DNA of 64,000 bases from Rhodoferax sp. (lineage in GTDB: Bacteria > Pseudomonadota > Gammaproteobacteria > Burkholderiales > Burkholderiaceae_C), in NCBI GenBank assembly GCA_031291305.1, contig JARLJH010000058.1:124001-188000 (forward strand), written 5' to 3'. Of this stretch, positions 52,973 to 62,515 are shown in pieces. The position numbers and the translations under genes are program-made. The notes below the pieces were generated by a model. The model made no database searches. It was not told where the DNA came from and saw only the letters and a program-made list of their open reading frames with translations. The stretch's first letter is position 1. Each line of letters starts with the position of its first letter.

Positions 52973-53806
52973 TTATTTGACACCGTCTTTTTTTCGCACC
53001 AAGTAAACTGTGTAAATAATGAGACGCCTGACATATTTCAATGCCGAATACACAACCAGCAGAGAAAATTGAACAGAGTTCACACAACCAGCCTGATATA
53101 GCCGACGGTAATTTCCCAAGTCACCACGCTCCATTTTCCAAATGTTGGAACTAAGTCCAGCAACTCCAAATGGGTTCTTGTAAATAGCTGCCAGCGTTAT
53201 GGGAATCTTCACAACGCGCTCACCAGAGCACACCACACGCATCCAGAGCATGTGGTCTTCCATGTAGCGCTGACGTTCGAGAAACTGCTGTTGAATATCC
53301 CGGCGCAGCATGACCGAGGGCGTCACAAATGGATTTTTCAGAATCATCGGCCACTTTTGGACTGTCTTGGCGGGGCGCAGTTGGTTGATGAGCCATTTAG
53401 GCGAGCTACCTGGCTGGAGCACTCGAGATGCGTGACCGGACAACACAACATCAGGATGCGCAACCATGTAGCCCAACTGGACTTCAATTTTTTGCGGATG
53501 CCATGCATCGTCTGAGTCAAGAAACGCAATATACGGTTGAGTGGCCGCCCCCCACCCCACATTTCGGGCGCTGCCTGCGCCAACATTCTGGTCCAATAAA
53601 ACAAGCTTGACCCAACCTGATTCATGCTGGGCTTGCAATTCATGCAAGAGGGCGCGAGTGTCATCTCCGCTCGCGTCTTCAACCAGAATGACCTCGACCG
53701 GCCGCAGCGTTTGCACCGCCACTGAGGTCAATGCTCTAGCGATGGTCTTGGTGCATCGAAAGCAGGGAATGATGACGCTGACTGCAGCTAGCTCATCTAC
53801 AGACAT
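52973..53806 (-). CDS. GT2 family glycosyltransferase
   Basis: 277 residues. VSVIIPCFRCTKTIARALTS, VILVEDASGDDT and AFLDSDDAWHPQKIE show the GT2 core with DxD-like site. The C-terminus has hydrophobic helices. The ATG at 53806 shares one base with the stop of the preceding gene (TGATG). Specificity unknown. Confidence 0.85.
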   Translation of the reverse strand: MSVDELAAVSVIIPCFRCTKTIARALTSVAVQTLRPVEVILVEDASGDDTRALLHELQAQHESGWVKLVLLDQNVGAGSARNVGWGAATQPYIAFLDSDDAWHPQKIEVQLGYMVAHPDVVLSGHASRVLQPGSSPKWLINQLRPAKTVQKWPMILKNPFVTPSVMLRRDIQQQFLERQRYMEDHMLWMRVVCSGERVVKIPITLAAIYKNPFGVAGLSSNIWKMERGDLGNYRRLYQAGCVNSVQFSLLVVYSALKYVRRLIIYTVYLVRKKDGVK

Positions 53807-54657
53807 CACGTGCGGGTCCAATACGCAGGTTGACCCATCAAATACCGCCCCATATCGAGCAATTTTCTGGTTTTTTTTTCGCCCAACAAGTGCCACAAGA
53901 CCAATCGAATATAAACGCGCACAACGGCAAGCAGCCAAATGCGGCCTGGCCACTGCAAGCCGTTCTTTACTTGTGCAGATCGAGCTTCATACAAGAGAGC
54001 CAAAGAGCTTTTTGGACTACTACTTAGTCCCCCAACACGCATACCAGAAACTACGATGTCCTCCAAAAACACCGCGTCAGAAAGTAATAACTCGCGCAAG
54101 AGCAGCTCGTAGTCACCACAAATTTTGAACTTTTCATCGAAGTAACCTTGCAATTCAAAAAGGCTGCGTCGATGCATGACTCCTTGGTGTGGAATACTCA
54201 TTGCTTGCATGAAGCGCGTTTTGACCCCGCTCCAAGGCTGACCAACTTTATGTAGAGGAACTCCATTCTGATCAAGCAGCATGATTTGCCCGTAAGCCAC
54301 ACGAATGTTCACCGGAATCAGTGCCAATGTCTCAGCCATGCGCGCTACCACCTGCGCCTCCCACAAATAATCATCAGCCCCCAGAAAACAAATCCAATCC
54401 CCTGTAGCCCGAGCCAGCGCCTTGTTCCACGCGTTATAGATACCGCGGTCAGGTTCTGAGACCCAATACGCAATACTTTGCACATTCTTCTGAATGATGT
54501 CGATCGTGCCGTCGGTTGACCCCCCATCAATCACAATCAACTCGATGCTCGGGTATGTCTGAGCGCGAACACTGTCCAGGCATTGCTGCAATGTCGTCTT
54601 GCAGTTATAGACAGCAACTACGATGCTAATTAAGGGCGAAGTGTTTATTGATGTCAT
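53806..54657 (-). CDS. GT2 family glycosyltransferase
   Basis: 283 residues. ISIVVAVYNCKTTLQQCLDS, IVIDGGSTDGTIDII, and then CFLGADDYLWE give the GT2 core; EPDRGIYNAWNKAL recalls the WcaA/WcaE-like branch of colanic-acid-type transferases. It overlaps the Gmd-like gene by four bases and the next GT2 by one. Confidence 0.85.
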   Translation of the reverse strand: MTSINTSPLISIVVAVYNCKTTLQQCLDSVRAQTYPSIELIVIDGGSTDGTIDIIQKNVQSIAYWVSEPDRGIYNAWNKALARATGDWICFLGADDYLWEAQVVARMAETLALIPVNIRVAYGQIMLLDQNGVPLHKVGQPWSGVKTRFMQAMSIPHQGVMHRRSLFELQGYFDEKFKICGDYELLLRELLLSDAVFLEDIVVSGMRVGGLSSSPKSSLALLYEARSAQVKNGLQWPGRIWLLAVVRVYIRLVLWHLLGEKKTRKLLDMGRYLMGQPAYWTRT

Positions 54658-55607
54658 TGGGCACGCACCTCATCAACCAGCCTGCTTGCCAACTCCGGCA
54701 TAGTTATATGCGCATGCCAGCCCAAGCAGGTTTTGGCCAAGCTGGCATCGCCCTGGCTCCAGCCAATGTCCGATGGACGAAAAAATTGAGCATCGCTGAC
54801 AACATGTTCGTGCCAGTCCAGTCCAACGCGCTCAAACACACTCGCCACGAATGTTTCAAGCGACACAGACACACCGGTGGCAATGACGAAGTCGGCAGGG
54901 GTATCTTGTTGCAACATGCGCCACATGGCATCAACGTACTCTGGTGCCCAACCCCAGTCACGGCAAATTGCCAACTGTCCGAGCATCAGTTTTTCATCGG
55001 ATCCGCCAGCAATGCGCAAAGCGCTGTCGATGATCTTGCGCGTCACAAACCGGGCCGGACGCAACGGCGATTCATGGTTAAAAAGCAGACCGCTGCATGC
55101 ATACAAACCATAGGCTTCGCGGTAGTTGGCCACCATCCAGTGGGCGGATGCTTTGGCAACCGCGTAAGGACTGCGTGGATGAAAAGGCGTGCGCTCGCTG
55201 GCCGGTATAGGCCCAACATCGCCAAAACACTCACTGGAACTGGCATGGTAAAGTTTGATCCTGCCGCCCAAAAAGCGGATCGCTTCAAGCATATTGAGCG
55301 CACCCACCGTGATGCTTTCCAACGTCTCCACAGGCTGCTCAAAAGACAACCCAACCGAACTTTGCCCGGCCAAAAAATACACCTCATCCGGCTCGCAGCG
55401 AGTTAACACCGACAACACGCTGCGGAAATCAGTAGGTGCCATGGAGCACAGGCTGATCTGCCCGACCAATCCCAGGCGTTTCAAATTCCGAAACTCGGTC
55501 ATTTGGGCATCCCTAGAGCTACCCCAAACTTTATAGCCCTTGCACAACAGCAATTGCGCCAGATAGGCGCCATCCTGCCCACCCACACCACAAATCAATG
55601 CTTTCAT
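54654..55607 (-). CDS. GDP-mannose 4,6-dehydratase-like protein, second copy
   Basis: 317 residues. ALICGVGGQDGAYLAQLLL matches the Gmd opening. SSSECFG is where Gmd has STSELYG, and SPYAVAKASAHWM supplies the YxxxK pair. It is about 50 residues shorter than the true Gmd at 58099-59199. It may be a second dehydratase or a reductase acting on the same 4-keto sugar. The ATG at 55607 overlaps the previous stop. Confidence 0.78.
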   Translation of the reverse strand: MKALICGVGGQDGAYLAQLLLCKGYKVWGSSRDAQMTEFRNLKRLGLVGQISLCSMAPTDFRSVLSVLTRCEPDEVYFLAGQSSVGLSFEQPVETLESITVGALNMLEAIRFLGGRIKLYHASSSECFGDVGPIPASERTPFHPRSPYAVAKASAHWMVANYREAYGLYACSGLLFNHESPLRPARFVTRKIIDSALRIAGGSDEKLMLGQLAICRDWGWAPEYVDAMWRMLQQDTPADFVIATGVSVSLETFVASVFERVGLDWHEHVVSDAQFFRPSDIGWSQGDASLAKTCLGWHAHITMPELASRLVDEVRAQ

Positions 55608-56704
55608 GCCAATACCTGTTGATATACCGACAAGGTTTGCTGAGCACATGCAGCCCAGGAAAATTGCTTGACCTGCTCGTAGCCCCGCGCAACCAAGGTC
55701 TGGCGCGTTGCCGCGTCGCCCAGCGCAGCGCTGATGGCTTGCGCTATTTGATCGGGCAACAAGGGATCAAACATCAGCGCAGCATTACCAACCACTTCTG
55801 GAATCGAACTAGTATTGCTACAGACCACCGGACACCCGAAGCTCATGGCCTCCAGCGGAGGAATACCAAACCCCTCGTAAAGCGACGGGTAGATAAATAC
55901 TGTGGCTTTGCGATAGAGCCCCGCCAACACATCATCCCCCCCGGGAATCTGAAGAAGTTGCCCAGTCGGTATGCCAAGCCGCCGCGCTAGCTCCAATTCG
56001 CTGCTGGTCAATGCCCCACCACCAAAGGCAACAAGCTGGTAGTCTTTCATCAGGCTCGGGCTGCTCGCATAGGCTTTTAGTAAGCTTGCGAAATTCTTGT
56101 AGCCAGCGCGGATGCCGACATAAAGCAAAAAGGGGCGGGTGATGGGCGACTCAACTTGGTCGCGGGTTTGGCTCAAGGAAAAACCGAGATGGATGACAGA
56201 TGTTTTTTCGGGGTCTACACCATGCAGGTTGATCAAGTCTTGCCGTGTGTGCTCTGAGATGCAGATGACATGGTCAGCGCGCCGCACCGCAGCCACTTTG
56301 TCTCTTGCGACCGTGTCGTGGGTAGCAAAATCGTTGGTGAATCGCTCGTGGATCATGTCGTACACGGTGAGTACCACCTTGCAACCTTTTGGTGCCATTG
56401 TTTGCGCGGCATAGTAAGTCTCATGCACCAGGTCTGGGCGATACAGGTTTGCGAGTGGTTTGGCGAGAACCCGGTTGACGGCGCGATAAATGAGGTGTGA
56501 TCCTTTAAAAATTGGCGCTCTAGTGCCCACAACATTGACATCCGACAAACTGGAAGAGAGGTACGCATTGATGTACGTTGGACTAATCACACTAACCTGT
56601 ACTTCTTTGACCAGGGAGAGCTGGTTCACCAGTTCAGCAAAATAGCGAGAAATTCCACCATACTTCTGCAATGAAAATATTTGATGGTCAAAAATAACGC
56701 GCAT
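55604..56704 (-). CDS. GT4 family glycosyltransferase (mannosyltransferase-like)
   Basis: 366 residues. FDHQIFSLQKYGGISRYFAE opens the first Rossmann domain. The second domain has FLLYVGIRAGYKNFASLLKA and FIYPSLYEGFGIPPLEAMSF, the E-x7-E signature of GT4. GDP-mannose-using relatives are frequent, which fits the gmd gene in the same run, but the donor is not proven. Confidence 0.88.
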   Translation of the reverse strand: MRVIFDHQIFSLQKYGGISRYFAELVNQLSLVKEVQVSVISPTYINAYLSSSLSDVNVVGTRAPIFKGSHLIYRAVNRVLAKPLANLYRPDLVHETYYAAQTMAPKGCKVVLTVYDMIHERFTNDFATHDTVARDKVAAVRRADHVICISEHTRQDLINLHGVDPEKTSVIHLGFSLSQTRDQVESPITRPFLLYVGIRAGYKNFASLLKAYASSPSLMKDYQLVAFGGGALTSSELELARRLGIPTGQLLQIPGGDDVLAGLYRKATVFIYPSLYEGFGIPPLEAMSFGCPVVCSNTSSIPEVVGNAALMFDPLLPDQIAQAISAALGDAATRQTLVARGYEQVKQFSWAACAQQTLSVYQQVLA

Positions 56705-56714
56705 ATTATTTTAT

Positions 56715-58094
56715 CTACTTTAAAAGTAGATTATTCAAAATAGTTGATCGAAAAACAAATCCATATAGCCCACCATTTGCAATCATGTAAGCCATGATAG
56801 TTGCTATCGGTATAACAATTAAACCAAAATCCTGAATGAAAATTAATTTCATCGGCAAAACCAGTACTATAAATAGAATGACAACACTCGCCTGCTGCCT
56901 AACTATTCCCGTACCGTTCAGAAACATGGCAAACGCATTGCCACAAGCGTCCAAAACCACCCAGACAGCATAAGCAGCCACGAAGACCAAGGGAGCCGCT
57001 ATGTTGCCATGAGTCCATTTTTCAATCAGCCATGAATGGAATAACATAAGCAGCGCCGCTCCAGTGACTGCACCTGCCAACGTCGTCGTCAAGCTGCGTC
57101 TCAAAGTGCCCCTGATGAACACCTTGTCGTGGCGCACATGCGCATCGGCATAGGCACCCCACAGCGGGGCATTCAAAATGCTGAGTGGCTGGGTGGCAAA
57201 CTGAAAAAGCCGCTGCACCACACTGAACACCGCCACCTGTGATGCACCCAGCGTACTGGAGATAATCAAACTGTCTGCGCCCCAACCGACCATAGTTCCA
57301 ATTTGCAGCAAGAAAAACAACCCACCAGCCTTGAAAAGTTGGCGGGACTCAAGGGCTAGCAGCCCAGGCAGTCCGCGCAGTGAGAATTGCTTCCGTAGAG
57401 CCAAAAACCCCAGCAAGATAAGACCGGCAGCAGACTGTGCGCCCAGCATGATGGTTAGCAACACAGCAATGCCCTGATGTGCCGCAGCAGCAAACCACAG
57501 GCCGATGCAAGCAACCAGCGAACCAAATGCTGCAACCAAATGCCCCAGGTAAGCTTGCTGCAAGCCAGCAAAAACACGCTGTATGCCGCTGGTGAAAATG
57601 TTTAAGCCAAACAAAAGTGCAAAACACATTGCAGCTTGCCGTGCCTCAGACAGCAAGCCAGGTTGGTCCACCTTGATGACCGAGCCCCAAGAAAGATTGG
57701 CCGCTATCAACCACAGCAGCAGACCCATACCCAAGCCAATCAGTGCCAGAAAGACAAGCCCGCCGCTGATAGTTTGACGCAACAAATCGGCATCATCCTC
57801 CGCCGCGCGACGAGCAACGTGGTTGGTTAGCGCATTGCCAACACCAAGGTCAAGAAAAGTAAGCATGCCTGCAAAACTGGCAACGGTCATCCAGACTCCA
57901 AACCGCTCCACACCCAGGTAGGAAACCGTCAGGCTGACACTTAACAGAGTTAAAGCAACCCCAACGGCGCGGCTGAAAATGTTGGCAAGAACAGACAAGG
58001 CGGCTACCCGGTAGCGCTCATCGCGGCGACCTTGCTCGGTTCGTGTATCAAACGGAGTCAGACGCAAATAGCGGCTGGCGGCAACGAAATTCAA
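56715..58094 (-). CDS. Wzx-type lipid-linked oligosaccharide flippase
   Basis: 459 residues, about 12-14 membrane helices, of the polysaccharide-biosynthesis MATE/MVF superfamily. It opens with a 30-residue charged N-terminus, then YRVAALSVLANIFSRAVGVA. Such proteins flip undecaprenyl-linked repeat units for a Wzy-type polymerase. No Wzy is recognised in the window. The start is a TTG at 58094 with GGAG about 10 bases before, four bases after the gmd stop. Confidence 0.85.
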   Translation of the reverse strand: MNFVAASRYLRLTPFDTRTEQGRRDERYRVAALSVLANIFSRAVGVALTLLSVSLTVSYLGVERFGVWMTVASFAGMLTFLDLGVGNALTNHVARRAAEDDADLLRQTISGGLVFLALIGLGMGLLLWLIAANLSWGSVIKVDQPGLLSEARQAAMCFALLFGLNIFTSGIQRVFAGLQQAYLGHLVAAFGSLVACIGLWFAAAAHQGIAVLLTIMLGAQSAAGLILLGFLALRKQFSLRGLPGLLALESRQLFKAGGLFFLLQIGTMVGWGADSLIISSTLGASQVAVFSVVQRLFQFATQPLSILNAPLWGAYADAHVRHDKVFIRGTLRRSLTTTLAGAVTGAALLMLFHSWLIEKWTHGNIAAPLVFVAAYAVWVVLDACGNAFAMFLNGTGIVRQQASVVILFIVLVLPMKLIFIQDFGLIVIPIATIMAYMIANGGLYGFVFRSTILNNLLLK

Positions 58095-58098
58095 GCAG

Positions 58099-59199
58099 TT
58101 ACTCCACGCTTACGGAGATTTTGTAACCATTGGCCCTTAGCAAGGCGTGTTGTTTGGCTTGCGCCAGATCAACAGCAATCATCTCAGTCACCATCTCATC
58201 AAGGGTGATCTCCGGCACCCACCCTAGCTTCTGTTTGGCTTTGCTCGGGTCGCCCAACAGGGTTTCCACTTCCGTCGGTCGGTAGTAGCGCGGGTCAATC
58301 CTGACAATGGCCCGATCCTGCCAGTAGGCCACCTCGTTGACACCTGCACCTTCCCAGCGCAAAGGCATATCTAAGGCTGCAGCCGCCTTGTTGATGAACT
58401 CGCGCACGCTGTACTGCACCCCGGTAGCAATGACAAAGTCTTCCGGTTTGTCCTGCTGCAGCATCAGCCATTGCATGCGCACATAGTCTTTGGCATGGCC
58501 CCAGTCGCGCAGGGCGTCGATATTGCCCATGTACAGGCAGTCTTCCAGGCCCTGGTTGATGTTGGCCAGGCCTCGGGTGATCTTGCGGGTGACAAAGGTT
58601 TCACCGCGGCGTGGGCTCTCGTGGTTGAACAGGATGCCGTTGCAGGCATACATGCCGTAGGCTTCGCGGTAGTTCACCGTGATCCAGTAGGCATACAGCT
58701 TGGCCACGGCGTAGGGGCTGCGTGGGTAGAAGGGGGTGGTTTCCTTTTGCGGGATTTCCTGCACCAGACCATAGAGTTCGGAGGTAGAGGCCTGGTAAAA
58801 GCGGGTTTTCTTCTCCAGCCCCAGGATGCGGATGGCCTCCAGAAGGCGCAGGGTGCCCATGCCGTCCACGTCAGCGGTGTATTCGGGGGACTCGAAGGAG
58901 ACGGCCACATGGCTTTGCGCACCCAGGTTGTAGATTTCGTCTGGCTGGGTTTGCTGGATGATGCGCGTCAGGTTGCTGGTGTCGGTCAGGTCACCGTAGT
59001 GCAGCTTGAAATTGGCGTGTTCAATGTGCGGGTCCTGGTAGATGTGGTCAACACGCTGGGTGTTGAACAAGCTGGCGCGGCGTTTGATGCCGTGCACGAT
59101 GTAGCCTTTTTCCAGCAGAAATTCAGCCAGGTAGCTGCCATCTTGGCCAGTGATGCCAGTGATGAGGGCAACTTTGCGGGGAGCGGTGGTTTCGGTCAT
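58099..59199 (-). CDS. gmd: GDP-mannose 4,6-dehydratase
   Basis: 366 residues. Converts GDP-mannose to GDP-4-keto-6-deoxy-mannose. Motifs: [49 protein letters not shown] and [13 protein letters not shown] with catalytic Thr/Ser-Glu and Tyr-Lys. It begins the overlapping gene run. Its usual partner fcl is truncated just upstream. Confidence 0.95.
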   Translation of the reverse strand: MTETTAPRKVALITGITGQDGSYLAEFLLEKGYIVHGIKRRASLFNTQRVDHIYQDPHIEHANFKLHYGDLTDTSNLTRIIQQTQPDEIYNLGAQSHVAVSFESPEYTADVDGMGTLRLLEAIRILGLEKKTRFYQASTSELYGLVQEIPQKETTPFYPRSPYAVAKLYAYWITVNYREAYGMYACNGILFNHESPRRGETFVTRKITRGLANINQGLEDCLYMGNIDALRDWGHAKDYVRMQWLMLQQDKPEDFVIATGVQYSVREFINKAAAALDMPLRWEGAGVNEVAYWQDRAIVRIDPRYYRPTEVETLLGDPSKAKQKLGWVPEITLDEMVTEMIAVDLAQAKQHALLRANGYKISVSVE

Positions 59200-59200
59200 G

Positions 59201-59263
59201 ATGACTATTGCTATATTTTTTGTAACTTCTGGCGCCTGTATTTAAAGGGCCAGAGGCAAATTT
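59201..59263 (+). repeat. Dispersed intergenic repeat, copy 8
   Basis: GACTATTGCTATATTTTTTG, then CTGTATTTAAAGGGCCAGAGGC and an A/T-rich tail. The core is AAAGGGCCAGAGGC. It covers the stop codon of the truncated GDP-fucose synthase and reaches to just before the gmd start. Confidence 0.65.
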
Positions 59264-59565
59264 GTTTCACTGCTTGGAAAGGCCGCCTCAATGATGTTGG
59301 CCTGCATCATCAGATTTTGGTAGATGAAGTCTGCCGGGTAGGTGTTGTTGACGTGGATGCTGCCCACTTTGGCGACGGCCAGGTAAACCTGTGTGGGTTT
59401 TTCAGCGGCGAAGAACGCTTGGACGGCGGGCTGGTTGGTCAAATCCAACTCAGCGTGCGTGCGGGTGAGGATGTCATCTGGCGCAACACCCTCCGACAGC
59501 AACCTGCGCACAATGGCAGCGCCGACCATGCCTCGGTGGCCAGCAATGTAAATCATTGGACGCAT
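59242..59565 (-). pseudogene. fcl: GDP-L-fucose synthase, truncated to first third
   Basis: 107 residues compared with about 310-320 for intact Fcl. Residues 1-93 follow the family closely ([39 protein letters not shown]-type region), then similarity stops at NIIEAA and the frame reads through repeat-derived sequence to a stop. The catalytic Ser, Tyr and Lys would come later, so it cannot be active. The rest of the gene is missing before gmd. Confidence 0.85.
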
Positions 59566-59627
59566 AAACCCTCAATGTCAAATCTGACTGGAACCACTCC
59601 ATTCAGAGCGTCCGATTATCCGATACC

Positions 59628-61625
59628 TCAGAAATGCATCCCCTGCATCATCTGCTGCAGCGCCACCGCCTCCGGTGACAACTTCGGCTTGGTCAACTTG
59701 TCCCCCGGCTTGGCACCCTTGGCGGCACTGGAGTCGGGGAACATCCTGAAGCTGGTGTTCATGGCAATTTGGGCCACACGCGGCACCAGGGCATGTATCA
59801 CCTGGCCAAAGATGCCCATTCGCGTGGCGATGCGCACCGGCTTGAAGATGCAGGCCTGGGCGATCATGTCGGCGGCTTCTTCCGGGGCCAGCGTAGGCAC
59901 GTTGTTGTACAGGCCGGTGGGCGCGATCATGGGAGTGCGCACCAGCGGCATGTTGATGGTGGTAAAGCTCACCCCCTGGTCGGCAAACTCACTGCTGGCG
60001 CAACGTGTCCAGGCGTCCAGCGCGGCTTTGCTGGCCACGTAGGCACTGAAACGCGGTGCGTTGGTCAACACGCCAATGCTGCTGATGTTGACCACATGGC
60101 CCTTGCGCTTGGCCACCATGCCCGGCAAAAAACCAGTGGTGACACGCAAGCTGCCAAAGTAGTTGAGCTGCATGGTGCGCTCGTAGTCGTGAAAACGGTC
60201 GTAGCTGGACTCGATGGCGCGGCGAATGGAACGCCCGGCGTTGTTGATCAAAAAGTCCACGCTGCCATACTCAGCAGTGACCTGCTGCACAAAGGCTTCG
60301 CAGGTGGCCTGCTCAGCAATATCCACCGCGTAGGCGATGAACTGGTAACCTTTTTCCTTGGCTTGGGCACAAGCGGCATCCAACTTATCCTGGTCGCGCC
60401 CGCATATCAAAGTAATAGCGCCTGCTTCAGCAAACTTGTGGGCTGCTGCCAATCCGATGCCTGAAGAACCGCCTGTGACCAGAACCACCTTGCCGCCCAC
60501 CGTGCCGCGCAGGCTGCGGTCAACATGCAAATCGGGGTCCAGGTGACGCTCCCAATAGTCCCACAACCGCCAAGCGTAGTCTTTGAGGTTGGGGCAAGCC
60601 ACGCCACTGCCTTTAAGGGCTGCAGCGGTCTCGCGGCAGTCAAAGCGCGTGGGGTAATTGACAAAGGTCAGCATGTCCTCAGGTAGACCCAGGTCGGTCA
60701 TGATGGCGTTGCGCACCCGGCGCACGGGCGCCAGCGCCATCAAACCCTTGGTGACGCTGCGCGGAATGAAACCCAGCAAGGCCGCGTTGACAAACAGGTT
60801 CATCTTGGGCGCGTGCGCCGCTTTACTGAAGATGTCCAGCACGTCACCCACCCGATAGCCCACCGGGTCCACCAGGTGGTAACACTTGTGGTTGATACCT
60901 TGCTGGTGACTGATGACGGCCAGCGCGTCCACCACAAAATCTACCGGCACGATGTTGATGCGCCCGCCTTCCAGGCCGATGGACGGCATCCACGGCGGCA
61001 ACAGCTGGCGCATGCGCTGAATCAGCTTGAAGAAGTAATACGGTCCGTCGATCTTGTCCATCTCGCCGGTGGTGCTGTCGCCCACTACCATGGCCGGGCG
61101 ATATACCGACCAGGGCAGCTTGCACTCCGTGCGAACGATTTTTTCGCTCTCATGCTTGGTCATGAAATACGGGTGCTCGTAGTTCTCGGCCTCGGTGAAC
61201 ATGTCTTCACGGAACACGCCTTCGTACAAACCGGCCGCCGCGATGGACGACACATGGTGAAAGTGCCCAGCATCAATGGCGTTGGCAAATTCAACCGTAT
61301 TGCGCGTGCCATCGATATTCACCTTGATCTGGCTGGCTTCATCCGCGCCCAGGTCGTAGATGGCGGCCAGGTGATAGAAGTGGTCTATCTGACCTTTCAA
61401 CAGCTTCATATCTGACACCAACACACCGAGCTTTTTGACAGTCAGATCCCCCACCACCGGAACCAGTCGTGCAGCGCTGACGCCACAAAACTCGCGCAGC
61501 GCTTTGACCTTGTCACCGCTTTCCTGCCGAATCAAAAAGTGCACGACCGCACCCTTGCGCTGCAGCAGTTTTTTCACCAGCCGCTTGCCAATGAACCCGG
61601 TCGCCCCCGTCACAAAATAACGCAT
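59628..61625 (-). CDS. Two-domain fatty acyl-CoA reductase-like SDR protein
   Basis: About 665 residues. Residues 1-350 are an extended SDR of the fatty-acyl-reductase type (YFVTGATGFIGKRLVKKLL; YFMTKHESEK at about 153). Residues 375-620 are a classical SDR (VVLVTGGSSGIGLAAAHKFA; NNAG at 461; Tyr529-x3-Lys533 in YVASK). This pairing, at this length, is that of Marinobacter-type enzymes that reduce fatty acyl-CoA to alcohol. The product here is inferred to be aldehyde or alcohol. It is divergent from the phasin gene. Confidence 0.82.
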   Translation of the reverse strand: MRYFVTGATGFIGKRLVKKLLQRKGAVVHFLIRQESGDKVKALREFCGVSAARLVPVVGDLTVKKLGVLVSDMKLLKGQIDHFYHLAAIYDLGADEASQIKVNIDGTRNTVEFANAIDAGHFHHVSSIAAAGLYEGVFREDMFTEAENYEHPYFMTKHESEKIVRTECKLPWSVYRPAMVVGDSTTGEMDKIDGPYYFFKLIQRMRQLLPPWMPSIGLEGGRINIVPVDFVVDALAVISHQQGINHKCYHLVDPVGYRVGDVLDIFSKAAHAPKMNLFVNAALLGFIPRSVTKGLMALAPVRRVRNAIMTDLGLPEDMLTFVNYPTRFDCRETAAALKGSGVACPNLKDYAWRLWDYWERHLDPDLHVDRSLRGTVGGKVVLVTGGSSGIGLAAAHKFAEAGAITLICGRDQDKLDAACAQAKEKGYQFIAYAVDIAEQATCEAFVQQVTAEYGSVDFLINNAGRSIRRAIESSYDRFHDYERTMQLNYFGSLRVTTGFLPGMVAKRKGHVVNISSIGVLTNAPRFSAYVASKAALDAWTRCASSEFADQGVSFTTINMPLVRTPMIAPTGLYNNVPTLAPEEAADMIAQACIFKPVRIATRMGIFGQVIHALVPRVAQIAMNTSFRMFPDSSAAKGAKPGDKLTKPKLSPEAVALQQMMQGMHF

Positions 61626-61832
61626 ACATGCCTCCAAAACAAGCCGCCATTTTTGTCTGAAAACGATGCTGGCGACTTCAGCATAAACCCGTGCCCGGGA
61701 GACACGGGCTCTTTCAAATTAGGAGGCGTCACCTACACCTTACAAACATTGGGGCCTACAGTGCCGTCCATGCAAGGTGGATTGCCGAGCAGCCTTTTCA
61801 TCATTTTTCTTTGTCTTTATCTGGAGAACTTC

Positions 61833-62489
61833 ATGGTTACCAAACTCACCAAAACTGTCCCTACAAAAAAAACCACCTCCACCAAAAAAACTGCACCAAG
61901 CAAAAAAGCAGCTGCAAAAAAAACTGACAGCCCATTGAGCAGCTCGGTCAAAGACTCGGCGCAGCAAATCTGGCAAGCCGGTCTGGGTGCGTTCACCAAG
62001 GCGCAGACCGAAGGCACCAAAGCCTTTGAAGCGCTGGTGAAAGAAGGCATCAGTTTCCAGCGCAAGACCCAGTCTGCCGCTGAAGAAAAGATCAACGAAG
62101 CTGCCCAGAAAATGACCAGCATGGCCAGCGACATCTCCAGCAAGGCATCCGGTCAGTGGGACAAGCTGGAAAACATTTTTGAAGACCGCGTGGCCAAGGT
62201 GCTTAACAAGATGGGCGTGCCGTCCGCCAAAGACATCAACGTGTTGATTGCCCGCATTGACGCGTTGAACACCAGCGTGCAAAAACTCAGCGCCACCAAA
62301 GCCGTAGCACCTGCCAAAGCGTCGACCAAGCCAGCTACGGCTGCCAAAGTTGCGGAAAAAACTACGGCCAAAGCGGCATCAAAGCCAGCGACCAGGCCAG
62401 CCACCAAAAAATCGGCGCCACGCAAAGCGGCCGCTGTGACCACCGTGAAAGACGCTCCTACGACTCAGGTTAACCCTGAGGCCAAATAG
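61833..62489 (+). CDS. PhaF-like phasin with Lys/Ala-rich tail
   Basis: 218 residues. Starts MVTKLTKTVPTKKTTS, a Lys/Thr/Ala-rich segment, then a phasin domain at about 38-140 (AQQIWQAGLGAFTKAQTEGT, ALVKEGISFQ, VLNKMGVPSAKDINVLIARI), and a second Ala/Lys/Pro-rich, histone-like tail (about 155-205). Such proteins coat polyhydroxyalkanoate granules and may bind DNA with the tail, as in Pseudomonas PhaF. A GGAGA site supports the ATG at 61833. Confidence 0.88.
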   Translation: MVTKLTKTVPTKKTTSTKKTAPSKKAAAKKTDSPLSSSVKDSAQQIWQAGLGAFTKAQTEGTKAFEALVKEGISFQRKTQSAAEEKINEAAQKMTSMASDISSKASGQWDKLENIFEDRVAKVLNKMGVPSAKDINVLIARIDALNTSVQKLSATKAVAPAKASTKPATAAKVAEKTTAKAASKPATRPATKKSAPRKAAAVTTVKDAPTTQVNPEAK

Positions 62490-62515
62490 CACGACCGGTC
62501 GTAAACTGACGATCC

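Noticed and set aside
58471-60042. Plus-strand open frame of about 520 codons spanning gmd, fcl and the reductase gene
   Set aside because: Crosses three minus-strand genes and shows no motif.
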